Part shown: one piece after another, positions 1 to 8,815 of the stretch | Position numbering within the stretch: the first letter of the stretch is position 1 | Layout: every line of letters starts with the position of its first letter | Assembly (NCBI GenBank): GCA_030685065.1 | Contig: JAUXQH010000136.1 | Coordinates: 62,001 to 126,000 of the forward strand | DNA length: 64,000 nucleotides | Direction of reading: 5' to 3' | Source: Pseudomonadota bacterium | Lineage (GTDB): Bacteria > Myxococcota_A > UBA796 > SXON01 | The notes under the pieces: model-generated | Database searches by the model: none | Told to the model about the DNA's origin: nothing | Seen by the model: only the letters and a program-made list of their open reading frames with translations | Translations under genes and position numbers: made by a program

Positions 1-1475
1 GCCGAGATCCCGCCGTGATCCTGCCGGATGCTCGCGAAGTCCTTGATGTGGCCCCAGATCGCCTTGACCCCGCGGGTCATGTAGTCGAGGTCGTCCATCG
101 AGTTCAGGTTGCGCAGCTGGTGCATCAGGAACTTGGGGTGGACGTACAGCTTGTAGAACTGACCCGCCATCTGCACGACCTCTTCCTGGTTCATGTCCGT
201 CAGCACGCACGCGGGCTCGGTCATGTCGTAGCGGTCGTATTCCTTTGGATCGAAGCGGATCCAGCCGTTCTTCTGGCAGAGGTCGAACAGCGGCGTGCCC
301 GGGTAGGGCATGACGACGGTGGCCTGGAGGTGGTGCGCGTACCCGTTGTGCATCAGGTACTTCGCGAGGGAGAGCGTCTCGTAGGCGTCCTCCTTCGTCT
401 CCCACGGGTAGCCGACCATCATCGTGAGGTGCGGCTGCAGGCCGGCCGAGGACGCCATCTTGCAGCCCTCGATGATCTGCTCGCGGGTGAGCGACTTGTC
501 GAGGATGTCGATGGTGCGTTCGGACGCCGACTCGATGCCGAGGATGAGCTTGCGGAAGCCCGCCTTCTTCATGAGGTGGACGTTCTTCTCGGTGAAGTAG
601 TCGAAGCGGAAGTTGCAGTCGAAGACGACCTTCTCGTTGATCTTCCGGTCCACCATCTCGTGGCACAGGCGCGTGAGCCAGTTGCCGGTGGGGAGCGCGC
701 CGGTGTCGTCGAAGATGTTCTTGGCGCCGTGGCGCGTGATGAGCATCTCCATCTCGTCCGCGAGGCGCTCGGGCGAGACGGTGCGGAACTTCGGGTAGGT
801 CACGGTCCACGAGCAGAAGGTGCACTTGCCGTACGGGCAGTCGCGACCCGCCATGGTCCAGAGGAACGGCAGGCGGTACTTCCACTTCTCGAAGTACAGG
901 TGCGCGTTCGTGAGGTCACGGTCCCAGAACGGCAGCTCCTCGAGGTTGCCCTCGTTGGAGTACGGGCCGCTGTTCTTGATGCTGCCGTTCTCCTTCCACC
1001 AGATGCCGCCGCCGAGCTTCGTCCCCTTGGTGATCCAGTCGACCAGCGACTGGAGCGAGAAGTCGTAGTCGCCGCCCTGGATGCAGTAGTCGGTCTCGCT
1101 CTCCTCGAGGGTCTCGCTGGGGTTGCCGGCGATGTGGTCCCCGAACAGCACGCACTGGGCGCCGGGCACGCGCTCCTTGATGTGCTTGACGATCTTCCAG
1201 TGCATCTTCACGACCGGAGACTTGGTCTCCATCGCGACGAGCTCGGGCTTGAAGTCGTCCAGGATGCGATCGAACTGCGCCCAGCTCTTCTTCTCGGCGA
1301 TGCAATCGACCCAGTACACCTCGTGGCCGTTGCTCTGGAGGAGCGTGGCGGCCGACGCCGGAATGCAGGGGTACAGGTAGCTCGGGTCGTGGAACCACTG
1401 GAACTGCCGGTTCTGCGTGAGCATGGGGGAGCCCTTGGCGGACTCGATGGGCGGGTAGCAGATGAGCACACGCAT
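1..1475 (-). CDS. B12-binding-domain radical SAM protein (3' end cut by window)
   Basis: Read on the minus strand from ATG at 1475; the frame is open to the window edge, so the C-terminus is missing after about 491 residues. The first ~150 residues look like a cobalamin-binding Rossmann fold (start MRVLICYPPIES, later CVLFGDHIAGNPSE). The radical SAM core begins with the cysteines 213, 218 and 221 in CPYGKCTFC, followed by GALPTGNW, LILGIESASERT and MMVGYPWET, which match the SAM-binding strands of BchE/HpnP-like Fe-S oxidoreductases. The first two cysteines are four residues apart rather than the usual three. The family performs methylations, cyclisations or rearrangements by radical chemistry; the substrate cannot be read here. 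Confidence 0.88.
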   Translation of the reverse strand, partial: MRVLICYPPIESAKGSPMLTQNRQFQWFHDPSYLYPCIPASAATLLQSNGHEVYWVDCIAEKKSWAQFDRILDDFKPELVAMETKSPVVKMHWKIVKHIKERVPGAQCVLFGDHIAGNPSETLEESETDYCIQGGDYDFSLQSLVDWITKGTKLGGGIWWKENGSIKNSGPYSNEGNLEELPFWDRDLTNAHLYFEKWKYRLPFLWTMAGRDCPYGKCTFCSWTVTYPKFRTVSPERLADEMEMLITRHGAKNIFDDTGALPTGNWLTRLCHEMVDRKINEKVVFDCNFRFDYFTEKNVHLMKKAGFRKLILGIESASERTIDILDKSLTREQIIEGCKMASSAGLQPHLTMMVGYPWETKEDAYETLSLAKYLMHNGYAHHLQATVVMPYPGTPLFDLCQKNGWIRFDPKEYDRYDMTEPACVLTDMNQEEVVQMAGQFYKLYVHPKFLMHQLRNLNSMDDLDYMTRGVKAIWGHIKDFASIRQDHGGIS

Positions 1476-1579
1476 GCGGATCTCGGGCGGTCGCCCAAGG
1501 TGGCATCCGGCACTCCCCTCGTCAATCGATCAATTCCGCGGACGCGCGGAACGGGAGGGGTCGGTCACCAGCCGGAGCC

Positions 1580-2893
1580 CTACGCCCCGCTCCACGTCCC
1601 CACGCTCTCGTCCATCCACGCGAACCGCGCGTGCGCGAACGCGAGCACCCGCGCGATCTCCTCGTCGTAGGAGCTCACCGCGTAGAGGTAGCCGCTGAAC
1701 TGGATGTCGCCGATCGGCCACCGCTCGAAGTTGCGGGCGGGGGCATCGCCGAGCGCGCGGACCACCCCCGTGAGCCGCGCGTCGAACGCGTCGTCCGCGA
1801 GGCCGCCGGCCCGCCACTCCGCCCACATCGAGGCCATCCGCGCGGGAAAGCCGGGGATGCGGCCCATGCCGAGCACGATCTCGGGCCGGTAGGCGAGCCA
1901 GGTCGTCGGGTTCTCGTTGTCGTTGTAGGACGGCTGTCCGAGGGACAGGTCGAGATCCCATGGCGCGAAGTGGAGCTTTCCATCGTCGTGCACGTAGACG
2001 TGGTGGGACAGGTAGAACGCGTCGTTGTTCTTGAACGCCTCTTCGATGAGCACGAAGGCGACGGCGCTGTCGAGATCGATCTGGTCCCACAGCGCGGGAT
2101 CGCGCGCGGCCAGCAGGGACTCCATGCGCGCGAGCCGGGCGGTGACCCCCGCGATGACCTCGGGGGTCTGCGCGGCGGCGGACGGGTAGACGACCTCCCA
2201 CAGCCCGTACTGCAGGCTCGACGGGATGCCCGCCTCGGAGGCCTTCACGATGAAGGCGGCGCCGGTGCCGTCATCCGCGGGGACGGGAGTGCGATCGTCG
2301 GCACGGTCGATACGCTCGACGAGCGTGAACAGGCCGATGTACTCGCCCTGGTACGTGACCTCGACGTACTCGGACTCGGGCGCCCAATCGTGGTCGTCCG
2401 TCAGGTCGCGGTACAGGTCGTACGCGAGCTTGTTCCGGAGCAGCGCGCGGTCGACGTACATGCCGTTGAGCAGCCAGTCGGCCTCCTCGCCCGTGCCGAG
2501 CAGGTTCGCGGGGGCGTCGGCGCCCGCTTCGTCGCGCAGCTCGAGGGCGAGCTGAGGCTTGGGAAACCCGGCGGAAGAGCGCCCGTGCAGCCCCACCCCC
2601 GCGGTGCCCTCCCAGACGAGAACGCCGTGGGCGTCCACGAGCCGGAAGGCGCACGGGGTCTTGCCGTCCGTGGGAATGGCCTCGGCGCAGCTCAGCGTCG
2701 CGACGGCGGGGGGGCTCGGCGGGCGGTCGGGGAGCGCGGTGTCGGAGAGGCCGGTGTCGGAGAGACCGGGGAGCGTCTCGACCCCACCTTCCGAGGTGTC
2801 GCCGGTCTCGCGCGCGGGGTCCGTGTCCGGCGGCTGATCCCGCGTGGGCCGCTCGACCGTCACGCCGATGCACGCCGAAAGGACCAGGATCAT
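1580..2893 (-). CDS. CotH kinase family lipoprotein
   Basis: The protein is about 437 residues. It begins with a very short lipoprotein signal (MILVLSAC) and an Asp/Thr/Pro-rich linker that contains a GLSDT repeat. The rest resembles CotH-type secreted kinases: VGLHGRSSAGFPKPQ, the segment DWLLNGMYVDRALLRNKLAY, YIGLFTLVERIDR, and the acidic motif PWDLDLSLGQ near residue 313. CotH proteins phosphorylate spore-coat or surface proteins in Bacillus, so a role on envelope proteins is an inference. The ATG at 2893 overlaps the TGA of the upstream VWA gene (ATGA), which favours this start; an in-frame ATG at 2914 would give a longer signal with an Arg. Confidence 0.82.
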   Translation of the reverse strand: MILVLSACIGVTVERPTRDQPPDTDPARETGDTSEGGVETLPGLSDTGLSDTALPDRPPSPPAVATLSCAEAIPTDGKTPCAFRLVDAHGVLVWEGTAGVGLHGRSSAGFPKPQLALELRDEAGADAPANLLGTGEEADWLLNGMYVDRALLRNKLAYDLYRDLTDDHDWAPESEYVEVTYQGEYIGLFTLVERIDRADDRTPVPADDGTGAAFIVKASEAGIPSSLQYGLWEVVYPSAAAQTPEVIAGVTARLARMESLLAARDPALWDQIDLDSAVAFVLIEEAFKNNDAFYLSHHVYVHDDGKLHFAPWDLDLSLGQPSYNDNENPTTWLAYRPEIVLGMGRIPGFPARMASMWAEWRAGGLADDAFDARLTGVVRALGDAPARNFERWPIGDIQFSGYLYAVSSYDEEIARVLAFAHARFAWMDESVGTWSGA

Positions 2894-3801
2894 TCCGGAT
2901 CTGGCCCCAGCCACTTCAGATAGGTCACGACGATCCCCATCCCGGCACGCGGCACCGCGCGCCCGTGGAACACGATCGCGTTGTCGCCGAGGGAGTAGGT
3001 CCAGCCGTCCGCCGCGCGCTCGGGGATCAGCACGCCCTCCACACGCACCTCCAGGCTGTCCTCCGAGGGCAGGCGCGAGAGGGCGAAGGTGTCGGCGAGG
3101 CCGCTCACGTCGAGCCCGACGCGGGTGAGCAGGCCGGTGTAGTCGTCCGCGCAGATGGACTCGACGAAGCCCAGGGTGGTCCCGGCGGCGTCGAGATAGC
3201 GGCCGCCCGGGTCCGCAGCGGAGGTGCCCGAGGCGCAGCCGGCGGGGAGGTCCCCCACGAGCGCGTGGGCGCCGAATTCCTCACCCGCGATGTTGCCGAG
3301 CCGCCCGAGGTAGTCGGCCACGTCGGCGGGGCTGTGATCGTCCTCGTCGGACACGAACACCACGTTGAACCGCGAGCCGCCGCGCACGAAGCCGGGGTTC
3401 CGCTCGGGGTCGACCGCGAGGGCCGCGGCGGAGAGCCCCTGCTCGTCCCTCGACCCATCGGTTCCGGCGACGACCGCGGCGCGGAACGCCGCGTCGAGAT
3501 CGGGCGTCGCGGACGAGAGGACGCCGCCGCGGAGGACACCGGCCGCCTCGGTGGAGACGTCCGTCGTGACCACACCCACCTGCCAGTCTGCGTAGGACGA
3601 CGCCAGCACCTCGACGAACGCGCCGAAGTTCGACGCGAGGCGATCCTGCTCCTCCTCCATCGATGCCGAGTCGTCCACGACGAACAATACGTCGGTGGAG
3701 AGCTCGATGTCGGCCTGCACGAACGTGTCGTCGAACGTGAGGGTGCCGAAGCCCTGGTCGGAGCAGGCGGGCAGCAGCAACAGGAGCATGGGGAGGCGCA
3801 C
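2890..3801 (-). CDS. von Willebrand factor A domain lipoprotein
   Basis: The protein has 303 residues and starts at GTG 3801; ATG 3789 would leave a signal of only eight residues before the lipobox Cys (LLLPAC). A VWA fold follows, with the MIDAS motif DDSASM near residue 43, a strand WQVGVVTTDVS and a third metal-site region NVVFVSDEDDHSPAD. VWA domains bind protein partners through a divalent metal. The gene is coupled to the CotH-like gene by a 4-nt overlap, so the two probably work together at the cell surface. The VWA protein at 22408-23433 has the same layout. It is transcribed away from the propeller lipoprotein at 3852. Confidence 0.85.
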   Translation of the reverse strand: MRLPMLLLLLPACSDQGFGTLTFDDTFVQADIELSTDVLFVVDDSASMEEEQDRLASNFGAFVEVLASSYADWQVGVVTTDVSTEAAGVLRGGVLSSATPDLDAAFRAAVVAGTDGSRDEQGLSAAALAVDPERNPGFVRGGSRFNVVFVSDEDDHSPADVADYLGRLGNIAGEEFGAHALVGDLPAGCASGTSAADPGGRYLDAAGTTLGFVESICADDYTGLLTRVGLDVSGLADTFALSRLPSEDSLEVRVEGVLIPERAADGWTYSLGDNAIVFHGRAVPRAGMGIVVTYLKWLGPDPE

Positions 3802-3851
3802 GCGCGTATACTACGGCCTCGCGGGCGGAGGCGGCAATCCTGTTCACCACC

Positions 3852-5444
3852 TTGTTGGGATGCGCGTCGGAAAAGGGCGGCGAAACCGGGGCCCCCAGCG
3901 CCGAGGTGACGGCGCTCGTCGTCGAGCCCGCGGTCGCGGAGCTGCACACGGGTCCGGACGGCGGAGAGGCGCTCCAGTTCGACGTCGTGGCCACCTTCGG
4001 CGATGGCAGGTCGGGCCGGCTCCAAGCCGCGGAGTGGAGCGTGTCCAACCGCACCTCCGGCGCGATCGACGAGACAGGCTTGTTCTCTCCTTCGTCCGAG
4101 AACGGCGGCATCACCTGGGTCACCGCGCGGTTCGACGGGCTCGAGGCCACCGCCGAGCTGACGGTCGTGTTCGACGAGGAGATCGTCGCGGACGGCGCCC
4201 CCACCGGCGGCTACGACCGGCGCCCCACCGAGACCACGGGGCTGTGGCTCTACCCCGAGAACGGGGTGAACTTTCCTCGAAACACGCCCAGCATCCTCTT
4301 CCAGTGGGCCGACGCCGCCGCCAGCGGCTACCGGCTGCGCTTCACCGGGGCGACCACCGATCTGACCGTCTACACCACGGCGCTCTCCTGGTCGGCGGAC
4401 GAGGTCACGTGGGCGCGCGTGGTGGGCGCAAACGGCGGGGCCACGCTCGAGGTCGAGCTCTCCGCGATCGTGGGAGACACGCTCGTCGCGGAGCCGCTGC
4501 GCACGCTCAACGTCAACCGCATGGATGGCGACGGCACCATCTACTACTGGAGCACCTCGGTTTCGGGCCTCCTGCGGGTGCCGTACGGCGGCACGGCCGA
4601 GGAATACCTGACGGCCACGACCACCGGCCACTGCGTCGGGTGCCACGACATCTCGCCCGACGGTGACATCGCTTTTACCTACGACGGCGGGAACGGGCCG
4701 CTCGGGGTGCGCGACATGGCCACGGGGACCGACGTGGTCCCCTACGGCTCGGGGCTCATCGGCAACTTCAAGACGTACAGCCCGGACGGGCGCTACCTGC
4801 TCACGACGCTCGCGGGCGCGCTGCTCCTCCACGACGCTGCAACGGGCGCGTTCCTGTGGGAAGTCCCGGTGGACGGCACGGCAACCCAGGTGGACTGGTC
4901 ACCCGACGGGGAGACCGTCGTCGTGGTGCTCAGCACGGCCCACACCTATGACTGGGTGTTCACCGGCGGGCGCATCGCGCTCCTGGAGCACCACGGAGAC
5001 GGCGTGTTCGGCGCCCCCCGCGTGATCTACGACCCCACGGTGATCGGCCCCACGTACAACGCCTTCTACCCGGTGTATTCGCCGGACGGCGCGTGGATCG
5101 CGTTCAACGTCTCCACGGGCGACTCGTACGACGACCCGGACGCCAACGTGTACGTCGTCTCCGCGGACGGGGGCCCCGCCGTCGCGCTCACCGCCGCCAA
5201 CCAGACGGACGGCATCACCAACTCCTGGCCTCGCTGGGGCCCGCTCCCCGACGACGACGTGATGTGGCTCGCCTTCTCCTCCAAGCGCAACTACGGCGCG
5301 ATCACGGCGGGCGCCCCGCAGATCTGGGTGGCCGCGTTCGATCCGGCCCGCGCGCGGGACGGCGTCGATCCCTCCTGGCCGGCGTTCTGGCTCCCCGGGC
5401 AGGATCCCGCGCAGAACAACCACATCCCGCTGTGGGCCGATTGA
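3852..5444 (+). CDS. TolB/PD40-type beta-propeller lipoprotein with a CxxCH motif
   Basis: About 530 residues. The mature Cys (LLGCASEKGG) lies four codons into the frame. In-frame TTG codons at 3852 and 3855 and a CTG at 3840 are the only start-like codons, so the true start is uncertain and the signal would be very short. An Ig-like N-terminal part (WSVSNRTSG, GLFSPSSENGG) precedes propeller blades carrying SPDG-type motifs (ISPDGDIAF, YSPDGRYLL, WSPDGETVV, YSPDGAWIAF). Residues 261-265 read CVGCH, a haem c-type CxxCH motif directly before the first SPDG strand. The stop codon overlaps the next ATG. A sensor or binding role at the outer membrane is likely but not shown. Confidence 0.8.
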   Translation: MLGCASEKGGETGAPSAEVTALVVEPAVAELHTGPDGGEALQFDVVATFGDGRSGRLQAAEWSVSNRTSGAIDETGLFSPSSENGGITWVTARFDGLEATAELTVVFDEEIVADGAPTGGYDRRPTETTGLWLYPENGVNFPRNTPSILFQWADAAASGYRLRFTGATTDLTVYTTALSWSADEVTWARVVGANGGATLEVELSAIVGDTLVAEPLRTLNVNRMDGDGTIYYWSTSVSGLLRVPYGGTAEEYLTATTTGHCVGCHDISPDGDIAFTYDGGNGPLGVRDMATGTDVVPYGSGLIGNFKTYSPDGRYLLTTLAGALLLHDAATGAFLWEVPVDGTATQVDWSPDGETVVVVLSTAHTYDWVFTGGRIALLEHHGDGVFGAPRVIYDPTVIGPTYNAFYPVYSPDGAWIAFNVSTGDSYDDPDANVYVVSADGGPAVALTAANQTDGITNSWPRWGPLPDDDVMWLAFSSKRNYGAITAGAPQIWVAAFDPARARDGVDPSWPAFWLPGQDPAQNNHIPLWAD

Positions 5445-6013
5445 TGCGGGGCGGATTGATGCGGGGCCGAGTCCTCGTGGGCCTGCTCGCCCTCCTCGCC
5501 GCGTGCTCCACCGACTCCGCGTCCACCGCCGGCACCAGCTTCGCGGCCTACGCGGGTGACCCCGGCCACCTCTACGAGCTCCGCGCGCCCGCCCCTCCCG
5601 GGGACACCGCGGATACCGGCGCCTCGGATACCGCCGCTTCCGATACCGCCGCCCCCCCGGCCCCCTCCCGCTGGCTCCGCGTCGACGAGGCGTCCTGGAC
5701 CCTCACCGAGGGCGCCACCGCCGATGTCGGCGCCACCGTCGGCACCTGGGTCACCCGTCGTGAGGGCGGCCTGTTCGTGGACGAGATCCGGCTCCTGCCC
5801 GACCCGGTCCTCGCCGGGAAGGCCGCGGACGGCGCCACCGTCCGCGCCATCGCCGACTGGGAGACGCGCTACGGCAGGTTCCCCGACGCCGCGGAGATCG
5901 AGATCGCGGGCGACGGCGGCGCGTGGGCGGGCACCCAGGTGTTCGCGAGGGGCGTGGGCCCGGTGTTCCTGACGATCGACGGCGCCGCGTGGGAGACCGT
6001 CTGGTACGAGTAG
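5444..6013 (+). CDS. Small lipoprotein, unknown function
   Basis: About 190 residues from ATG 5444, which overlaps the stop of the propeller gene (TGATG). A second in-frame ATG at 5459 is also possible, because a 15-bp tandem duplication (5439-5468) has copied the start region. The signal ends in LLALLAAC, then comes a linker with repeated DTA units (DTADTGASDTAASDTAAPP) and a small globular domain (WLRVDEASWTLTEGATADVG). No family is recognised. It is co-transcribed with its neighbours and overlaps the sulfatase-like gene by 25 nt. Confidence 0.75.
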   Translation: MRGGLMRGRVLVGLLALLAACSTDSASTAGTSFAAYAGDPGHLYELRAPAPPGDTADTGASDTAASDTAAPPAPSRWLRVDEASWTLTEGATADVGATVGTWVTRREGGLFVDEIRLLPDPVLAGKAADGATVRAIADWETRYGRFPDAAEIEIAGDGGAWAGTQVFARGVGPVFLTIDGAAWETVWYE

Positions 6014-7656
6014 GGTCCGTCGTCACGGCGTGTGCGCTTGTCGGCCTGATCGAAGCGGCTGTCGGCCTCGCGCGGGGCGCCCCCCTCCCCGCCTCCCTCG
6101 CGCTCGTGCTCACCTGGGCCGGCATCGGCGCGCTGCTGACCGGGCTCGGCGCGCGGGCCCAATCCTGGGCGGTCCCCCTCGCCGTCCTCCTCGGCACGGC
6201 CTTGCTCGTGGTGGAGGCCCGCGGCCTGGCCCTCGTGCTCGCGAGCCTCGGCGCGCTCACGATCCTCGTGGTGAGCCTCCGCGCGCTCGGTCCTCGCCTC
6301 CCCTGGCTCGGCGCCGTAGTCGCCATCCCCGCAGCGTTCGCCTCGCTCGCGGCCCGCGACGCGCTGCCTCCGTTCGCGGTCGCACGACCACCCGCACCGG
6401 CGCGAGCGGCCGGCCCCACGATCCTCCTCCTCACCGTCGACACCCTCCGCGCCGATGCCGCGGGCCCCACCTTCCAGGCGCTCGCCCGCCGCGGGCTGTC
6501 GGGCCCCGCCTGGTCCACCGCCCCGTGGACCCTCCCCGCGCTCGCCTCCCTGCACACCGGGCGCACCCCCTACGAGCACGGCGCCCTCGTGCGCGCGCCC
6601 CTCGCCGGCCAGACGCGCATCGCCGGCCTCGCCTCGACCGTCGGCCCCACCCTCGCCGAGGCGCTTCGGGCGGCCGGATGGCGCACCGGCGCCTTCGTCG
6701 AGAACCCGCAGGTGACCCGCGCCCGCGGCTTCGGGCGAGGCTTCTCGGTGTGGGATTCCCCCGACGATCGGGACGCCCCGCGCTCGATGCTCCTCGATCC
6801 GTTCGGGGTCGACCTCGCCGGCGAGCCGCTCGTCGTCCGTGGCCGCGATCCTTCCGCCCGGGTCGATCGCGCCCTCGCGTGGCTCGCGGAGCAGGCGGTG
6901 CCCACGTTTCTCTGGGTCCACCTGCTCGGGCCCCACCTCCCCTACCTGAACGCCGACCTCGGGCCCGGCACCGCGCTCGGCGACGCGCTCGGCCCCGGCC
7001 AGGCCACGCGCCTGAACCTCGACTTCCTCCGGCGCGGGAGCCTCCGGTGGACCCCCGCGCTTCGCGCCGAGGTGCGCACCGCCTATGCCAACGAGGCCGC
7101 CCGTTCCGACGCCGCCCTCGCGCGCCTCGTCGCCGCCGCGGGCCCCGACGCCGTGATCGTCTACGCCGCGGACCACGGCGAGGAGCTCGGTGAGCACGGC
7201 GGATGGGAGCACGGCCACGCGCTCTGGGAGGAGGTCGTGCGCGTTCCGCTCGCGATGGCCGGACCGGGCGTTCCCGCGGCGACCTTCGGCGGTCCGGCGT
7301 CGCTCGTCGACGTGGCGCCGACGCTGCTCGCGCTCGCCGGGGTCTCCGGGGGGTCCGGCATCGACCTGCGCGCCATCCCCGCCGACCGCACGCTCGTCCT
7401 CGCGGACACGCTCTACCTCGAGGAGCGGGAGGGCCTCGTGCGGTGGCCGTGGAAGCTCACCCGTACGCTCTCCGGTGACGACGTCCGCCTCGTCGACCTC
7501 GACGCCGACCCGGGCGAGCTCGTGAATCGTTCGTCGACCGATCCGGACGCGCTCACGACGCTCTCGGGGGCGCTGGACGCGGAGCGGGCGCGGCTCGGAG
7601 ACACGCCGACGGGGACGATCGGCGAGGAGCTGCGGGCGTTGGGGTACGTCGAGTGA
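5989..7656 (+). CDS. Membrane-anchored sulfatase-like hydrolase/transferase
   Basis: About 555 residues from GTG 5989, overlapping the previous gene by 25 nt. The first ~130 residues form about five hydrophobic segments. The rest is an alkaline-phosphatase-superfamily domain: LLLTVDTLRADA carries the metal-binding Asp, APWTLPALASLHTG holds the nucleophile position, and YAADHGEELGEHGGWEHGHALWEE supplies the DH and His metal ligands. The nucleophile site has Thr, not the Cys or Ser of formylglycine sulfatases, as in phosphoglycerol or phosphoethanolamine transferases. Either sulfate-ester cleavage or transfer of a phospho-head group to an envelope polymer is possible. Confidence 0.83.
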   Translation: MGDRLVRVGSVVTACALVGLIEAAVGLARGAPLPASLALVLTWAGIGALLTGLGARAQSWAVPLAVLLGTALLVVEARGLALVLASLGALTILVVSLRALGPRLPWLGAVVAIPAAFASLAARDALPPFAVARPPAPARAAGPTILLLTVDTLRADAAGPTFQALARRGLSGPAWSTAPWTLPALASLHTGRTPYEHGALVRAPLAGQTRIAGLASTVGPTLAEALRAAGWRTGAFVENPQVTRARGFGRGFSVWDSPDDRDAPRSMLLDPFGVDLAGEPLVVRGRDPSARVDRALAWLAEQAVPTFLWVHLLGPHLPYLNADLGPGTALGDALGPGQATRLNLDFLRRGSLRWTPALRAEVRTAYANEAARSDAALARLVAAAGPDAVIVYAADHGEELGEHGGWEHGHALWEEVVRVPLAMAGPGVPAATFGGPASLVDVAPTLLALAGVSGGSGIDLRAIPADRTLVLADTLYLEEREGLVRWPWKLTRTLSGDDVRLVDLDADPGELVNRSSTDPDALTTLSGALDAERARLGDTPTGTIGEELRALGYVE

Positions 7657-7676
7657 GGGGCCGCCCTCTCTACCCC

Positions 7677-7718
7677 ACGCCGCTCACCACACGCCGCTCA
7701 CCACACGCCGCTCACCAA
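7677..7718. repeat. Three tandem copies of a 14-bp unit
   Basis: The unit ACGCCGCTCACCAC occurs at 7677-7690 and 7691-7704 exactly, and at 7705-7718 with one change in the last base. It lies in the 55-nt gap between two convergent genes, and the third copy runs into the stop codon of the metallo-hydrolase gene. Confidence 0.9.
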
Positions 7719-8536
7719 ACGTTGGTGGTCACCCGCACCGGCGGTAGCGCCGCCCGCTGGAGGCACACGCTCACGGCCACCCGACCGAAGGCGCCGCCGT
7801 CCTGCAACGTGCGTTGGGCGGCGACGAGGGCGCGCGTGGGCGTGTTGTTGTCCTCGGAGAGGTGCGCGAGCATCAGGTGGCGCAGGCTGCCCCCCAGGCC
7901 GTCGGCCAGGAGCATCTGGGCCTGGCGATTGGAGAGGTGGCCGTGGTTGCCCTTGATCCGCTGCTTGAGCGGGTACGGATAGGGCCCGTCCATCAACATG
8001 TCCTCGTCGTGGTTGAACTCGAGGACGAGCGCGTGGCACTCGCGGATGTGCCGCGCCAGCAGCGCCGTCGGCTTGCCCAGATCGGTGATGACGGCCACCG
8101 CGGCGTCCCCCACGTTCACGCGGTAGGCGACGGGATCCTGCGTGTCGTGCGGCACCGGGATGGGCTCGATCTGGAGGTGACGTACGCGGAACCCCGTGCC
8201 CGCCTCGACGATCTCGACGCCGTCGGGCAGGCAGGAGGGGTGTACCCCGCGCGAGGTGCCGTGCGTCATGTAAAACGGGACGGGCCGGCCGCGCTTCGCG
8301 AGCGCGCGCCCGAGGACAGCGGCCGCGCCTACGTGATCGGTGTGCTCGTGTGTCACGAGCACGGCGTCGATCGGCGCGTCCGCCAGGCCCACCTCGGCCA
8401 GCCGCCCCAGGATCTGCTTGGTCGACACCCCACAGTCGATCAACACGCCCGCGTGCTTGTCGCCCACGTAGGTGCAGTTGCCGGCCGAGCCCGAGGACAA
8501 CACGCAGACCGTGACATCGCGCTGAAAGAGCGACAT
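7712..8536 (-). CDS. MBL-fold metallo-hydrolase, WalJ/YycJ-like
   Basis: The protein has 274 residues. Its start is typical of the YycJ/WalJ group: VCVLSSGSAGNCTYV, then the metal-binding THEHTDH motif near residue 62, a later His/Asp (VITDLG) and the C-terminal LAHLSEDNNTP. The fold binds two metal ions and hydrolyses phosphodiesters; WalJ-type proteins are linked to DNA processing and to cell-wall signalling in Firmicutes, but neither role is established here. It stands alone on the minus strand. The last codons overlap the 14-bp repeat array, which may have reshaped the C-terminus. Confidence 0.88.
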   Translation of the reverse strand: MSLFQRDVTVCVLSSGSAGNCTYVGDKHAGVLIDCGVSTKQILGRLAEVGLADAPIDAVLVTHEHTDHVGAAAVLGRALAKRGRPVPFYMTHGTSRGVHPSCLPDGVEIVEAGTGFRVRHLQIEPIPVPHDTQDPVAYRVNVGDAAVAVITDLGKPTALLARHIRECHALVLEFNHDEDMLMDGPYPYPLKQRIKGNHGHLSNRQAQMLLADGLGGSLRHLMLAHLSEDNNTPTRALVAAQRTLQDGGAFGRVAVSVCLQRAALPPVRVTTNVW

Positions 8537-8724
8537 GCGGGGGGCTCGCGAGGGGGAGGGCTCGAGGGTCGCCCCGAGGGGGCGAGGGAGGCCCCGCGAA
8601 CGCGAGACCAGAGGGGGCGTGAATACTACCCTGGTTCACGCGCGTCGGCTCGGCCGGCGCCACCGCGGCGCAGGTTCACGGAAAACCGCTTGCCGATCCG
8701 TCATGCGCGGAGACATAAGGGGAC

Positions 8725-8805
8725 ATGTCCGCCATGCCCGACCTCCTGCTTCAGCTGACCATGGCCATCCTGCTCGCCGTCGGCATGTTCGGGCTGGCGC
8801 GGTAG
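8725..8805 (+). CDS. Putative 26-residue membrane peptide
   Basis: ATG 8725 opens a 26-codon frame ending at TAG 8805. It reads MSAMPDLLLQLTMAILLAVG and then MFGLAR, a single hydrophobic helix with a short Arg-ending tail. An AAGGGG ribosome-binding sequence lies four bases upstream (8718-8723). The frame sits alone in the gap between the divergent metallo-hydrolase and the convergent SH3-like gene. No family can be named. The ribosome-binding sequence and the membrane-helix composition are the only support. Confidence 0.45.
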   Translation: MSAMPDLLLQLTMAILLAVGMFGLAR

Positions 8806-8815
8806 CGCCTGCGCC

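Noticed and set aside
15-1670. A 551-codon plus-strand frame at the left end
   Set aside because: The minus strand of the same interval encodes a clear radical SAM protein; the plus frame has no domain pattern.
2890-3801. Bacterial integrin-like or chelatase function for the VWA protein
   Set aside because: There is a lipobox and no chelatase AAA partner nearby; only the VWA fold itself is supported.
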